Source: an uncultured Lachnospiraceae bacterium | GTDB taxonomy: Bacteria; Bacillota; Clostridia; Lachnospirales; Lachnospiraceae | Length of the DNA stretch: 6,984 nucleotides | Assembly (NCBI GenBank): GCA_934338765.1 | Contig: CAKRHL010000105.1 | Location: forward strand, 1-6,984 | Direction of reading: 5' to 3' | Part shown: positions 5,347 through 6,984 of the stretch, piece after piece | How positions within the stretch are numbered: the stretch's first letter is position 1 | Layout: each line of letters opens with the position of its first letter | Translations under genes and position numbers: made by a program | Notes under the pieces: generated by a model | Seen by the model: the letters and a program-made list of their open reading frames with translations, nothing else | Database searches by the model: none | Told to the model about the DNA's origin: nothing

Positions 5347-6696
5347 TTATTTCTCAATCTTCAAATCCGTAGCATATTTCTCAGCAACCTTAAGAGATGT
5401 GATCTTACCATCCTTAACAACTACCTCAGCTGTATCAGCAACCTTAACGGTTACAGTATTATCATCAGCGATCTCAGTTGCTACCTCAAATGTTCCCTCG
5501 TATGTCTTACCACCGATTACAACATCTGTTACCTTGCAAGCACTAGCGCTTCCCTCAGCCTTGAATGAGAAGCTCTTAGCTCCGGTTGCTACTACAGAAA
5601 CTACACCATTCTCAAGTGTTGTCTTAACATCAACCTTCTTACCGTTCTTCTCGATTGTAACTACATCAGAACCAGCTGCCTTGCTATATGTGAGATCATT
5701 GACATTAGCCTTGTAGCTCTTTGCCTTGAATGTCTCATACTTATCTGCGAAGTTAACTGCAAGATTAGCTTTGATCTTGTCAGCCTTCTGCTCGAACAGG
5801 CTTGTTGCTGCTGCGATATCTGCCTCAGAAACATTTAATGTGTCGCCACCAAATGTAACCTTGTAAGACTCACCCTCTGCAATCTCTGGTACCTTAACTT
5901 CCTTCAGCTCTGGAGCTGCTGTCGGTGCCTCTGTAGGAGCTGCTGTTGGCTCATCTGTAGGAGCTGCTGTTGGCTCACCTGTAGCAGGAGCTGTTGCAGT
6001 AGGAGCTGTTGCAGTAGGAGCTACTGTTGCAGGAGTCTTTGTTGCAACTGCACCACCAGTTGTTACTGCCGGGTTAGAAGCGATTGCTGCTGCTGTAACA
6101 ACTACAGATACTGTAGCTTTCTTCTTGCTTCCGTCAACAGCCTTTACAGTGATCTTAGCCTTACCAGCCTTAACACCTGTGATAACACCCTTAGCGTTAA
6201 CCTTAGCGATCTTCTTAGCGCTTGACTTAAATGTAAGCTTCTTAAGAGTTGCCTTCTTAGGCTTTACAGAAGTCTTAATCTTCTTCTTAGCGCCAACCTT
6301 AACTGTTACGTTCTTTGGTGCAGTAACCTTTGTTACTTTCTTCTTGATCTTCTTAACTACTACCTTAACTACTACTTTCTTGTTGCCAGACTTAACAGTG
6401 ATCTTTGCCTTGCCCGGCTTCTTAGCCTTTACGACGCCCTTCTTAGATACAGTAGCGATCTTCTTCTTGTTGATCTTGTATGTAACCTTTGCCTTTTTAG
6501 GCTTAACAGTTACTTTCAGCTTCATTGAGCCATATCCTGCTGCTGCACCCTTGTAAAGAGTGATCTTCTTTGTCTTTACAGTGAGCTTCTTAGCTTTTAC
6601 TGCTGCCTGCGCCGGAGCTGCAGGAACGATTGATGTGATTGCCATTGCAGCAACAACTGCTGATGCGATGACTTTTTTGATTGTCTTACTTCTCAT
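5347..6696 (-). CDS. Secreted Lys-rich protein with two BIG2 domains, Pro/Thr linker and acidic C-domain
   Basis: 449 residues. Signal peptide 1-31 (MRSKTIKKV, hydrophobic core, cut after AQA). Two BIG2 domains follow (about 36-118 and 122-202), shown by NKKKIATVSKKGVVKAKKPG with GKAKITVKS, then AKKIAKVNAKGVITGVKAG with KAKITVKA. Residues 32-200 hold about 57 Lys, one Asp and no Arg. A Thr/Ala/Pro linker with tandem repeats comes next (about 205-268). The unrecognised C-terminal domain (about 270-449) is mildly acidic. No LPXTG, lipobox or membrane anchor is seen, so retention would have to be by charge or ligand binding. Start: ATG at 6696 is 7 nt after AGGAGG (6704-6709) and gives a clean signal peptide; a GTG at 6729 would put that site inside the gene. 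It has its own promoter and terminator and AAG/ATC-rich codons unlike the next gene, suggesting high expression. A surface or matrix role is inferred. Confidence 0.9.
   Translation of the reverse strand: MRSKTIKKVIASAVVAAMAITSIVPAAPAQAAVKAKKLTVKTKKITLYKGAAAGYGSMKLKVTVKPKKAKVTYKINKKKIATVSKKGVVKAKKPGKAKITVKSGNKKVVVKVVVKKIKKKVTKVTAPKNVTVKVGAKKKIKTSVKPKKATLKKLTFKSSAKKIAKVNAKGVITGVKAGKAKITVKAVDGSKKKATVSVVVTAAAIASNPAVTTGGAVATKTPATVAPTATAPTATAPATGEPTAAPTDEPTAAPTEAPTAAPELKEVKVPEIAEGESYKVTFGGDTLNVSEADIAAATSLFEQKADKIKANLAVNFADKYETFKAKSYKANVNDLTYSKAAGSDVVTIEKNGKKVDVKTTLENGVVSVVATGAKSFSFKAEGSASACKVTDVVIGGKTYEGTFEVATEIADDNTVTVKVADTAEVVVKDGKITSLKVAEKYATDLKIEK
5912..6016 (-). repeat. Tandem repeats encoding the Thr/Pro linker
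   Basis: Three 24-bp units (5912-5935, 5936-5959, 5960-5983), the last two differing at one base, are followed after GCA by two identical 15-bp units (5987-6001, 6002-6016) and a degenerate copy. All begin GGAGCT on the plus strand. Both unit lengths are multiples of three, so copy changes would keep the frame and alter only the length of the (E)PTAAPT / TAPTA linker. Confidence 0.85.
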
Positions 6697-6766
6697 CTTT
6701 TTGCCTCCTAACATTTTGATGCCCCTCACCCTTCGTATACCAGTCTGAGACCGGATAGTACATCAT
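6686..6766 (-). CDS. Possible 26-residue leader peptide overlapping the first BIG2 gene
   Basis: In the leader of the Lys-rich BIG2 gene an ATGATG at 6761-6766 is 7 nt after GGAG (6774-6777). It opens a frame of 26 codons starting MMYYPVSDWYTKGEG and ending RRQKDEK, with TAA at 6686-6688. This frame reads through the ribosome binding site of the main gene and overlaps its first 11 bases in another register. A short hairpin (6740-6745 with 6749-6754, one G-U pair in the minus-strand RNA) lies within it. If translated it could couple to or modulate the main start; the peptide has no known match that I recognise. Spacing and position are seen; function is inference, and chance is a real alternative for a frame this short. 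Confidence 0.35.
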   Translation of the reverse strand: MMYYPVSDWYTKGEGHQNVRRQKDEK

Positions 6767-6831
6767 ATCTCTTCTCCATGTGGTATTTAAATGATAGGCA
6801 TTTTGTTTTGATATAACAAATTTCGAGATTT

Positions 6832-6860
6832 ATTTTATTAAAAAAAAATTTAAATGTCAA
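6832..6860 (-). promoter_or_regulatory. Sigma-A-type promoter of the Lys-rich BIG2 gene
   Basis: A perfect -35 box TTGACA (6855-6860), exactly 17 bp of AT-rich spacer containing a run of nine T (6840-6848), and -10 box TAAAAT (6832-6837, five of six consensus bases) on the minus strand. Transcription would begin near 6825, leaving a leader of about 130 nt before the ATG at 6696. This is the strongest promoter in the window. Confidence 0.8.
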
Positions 6861-6878
6861 GGTTGATTCTCTTTATTT

Positions 6879-6919
6879 AGTTATTTTGTGAAATTCTTCT
6901 ATATTTACACAAAATAACT
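6879..6919. promoter_or_regulatory. 12-bp perfect dyad upstream of the promoter, candidate operator
   Basis: AGTTATTTTGTG (6879-6890) and its exact reverse complement CACAAAATAACT (6908-6919) flank 17 bases. The dyad ends 18 bp upstream of the -35 box. No T-run follows it on either strand, so it does not look like a terminator of a gene to the right. The position fits a regulator binding above the promoter. No known consensus is recognised. Confidence 0.5.
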
Positions 6920-6957
6920 CAAAAAAAGCAACAATCTGCACATCGTTTAAAAAAGCA

Positions 6958-6975
6958 ATGACACTTCTATGACAC
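6958..6975. repeat. Direct repeat ATGACAC, 11-bp period
   Basis: ATGACAC occurs at 6958-6964 and 6969-6975, one helical turn apart, about 100-115 bp upstream of the -35 box. Nearby, AAAAAAGCAA also occurs twice (6922-6931 and 6949-6958). Paired same-face half-sites of this kind suit response-regulator binding, but short repeats in AT-rich DNA may be chance. The rest of 6697-6984 shows no gene apart from the possible leader peptide. Confidence 0.3.
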
Positions 6976-6984
6976 ATTTTATCC

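Noticed and set aside
479..6016. CRISPR-like arrays suggested by the repeats at 479-565 and 5912-6016
   Set aside because: The repeats are short, contiguous and in frame within coding regions, with no spacers; they encode protein repeats.
6125..6556. A long plus-strand open frame opposite the Lys-rich BIG2 gene
   Set aside because: Its Leu/Phe/Thr-rich composition is the antisense of Lys and Ala/Val codons; no ribosome binding site or independent motif supports it. The same holds for the other plus-strand frames within the genes.
4370..6696. Sortase (LPXTG) anchoring of the BIG2 proteins
   Set aside because: Neither C-terminus has an LPXTG-like motif, hydrophobic helix or basic tail.
6697..6729. 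A GTG start for the first BIG2 gene at 6729
   Set aside because: It places the strong AGGAGG at 6704-6709 inside the coding region and puts 11 residues before the signal peptide; ATG at 6696 fits better.

Overview
The window is a single leftward-transcribed (minus strand) locus from a low-to-moderate GC Gram-positive bacterium. It is most likely a gut Clostridia/Lachnospiraceae-type organism: the evidence is secreted BIG2 (bacterial Ig-like) proteins with Lys-rich repeats, strong AGGAGG-type ribosome binding sites, an AT-rich sigma-A-like promoter, and a Firmicutes-type CpsB-CpsC-CpsD phosphoregulatory module. The genus cannot be fixed from the sequence alone.

In transcription order (right to left): 6697-6984 is a regulatory region holding direct repeats, a 12-bp dyad, a TTGACA-17-TAAAAT promoter and a roughly 130-nt leader with a possible short upstream ORF. 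It drives a Lys-rich secreted two-BIG2 protein (5347-6696), which is followed by an intrinsic terminator (about 5281-5316). After the terminator come closely packed genes: a second, smaller secreted BIG2 protein (4370-5239); an uncharacterised protein with a signal peptide and five membrane segments (2768-4357); the PHP-type tyrosine phosphatase CpsB (2020-2754); the Wzz-type chain-length regulator and kinase activator CpsC (1204-1989); the tyrosine kinase CpsD with a Tyr-rich tail (458-1207, probable GTG start overlapping cpsC by 4 bp); and, running off the left edge, the N-terminal membrane part of a polyprenyl-phosphate sugar transferase (1-354, probable TTG start).

The last four genes form the standard front end of a Wzy-dependent exopolysaccharide or capsule operon: the transferase primes the lipid carrier, CpsC and CpsD control chain length and export through cyclic tyrosine phosphorylation, and CpsB reverses the phosphorylation. 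The unusual part is what precedes them. Two related secreted Ig-like proteins and an unknown multi-spanning membrane protein sit where a LytR-CpsA-Psr gene often lies. Spacings of 12-30 bp or overlap from 5239 down to 458 indicate co-transcription. This suggests, by inference, that the Ig-like proteins and the membrane protein act with the polysaccharide at the cell surface. The first protein differs from the rest in codon choice and has its own promoter and terminator, as expected for an abundant product.

Several true starts differ from the longest open frame. These calls rest on Shine-Dalgarno spacing.
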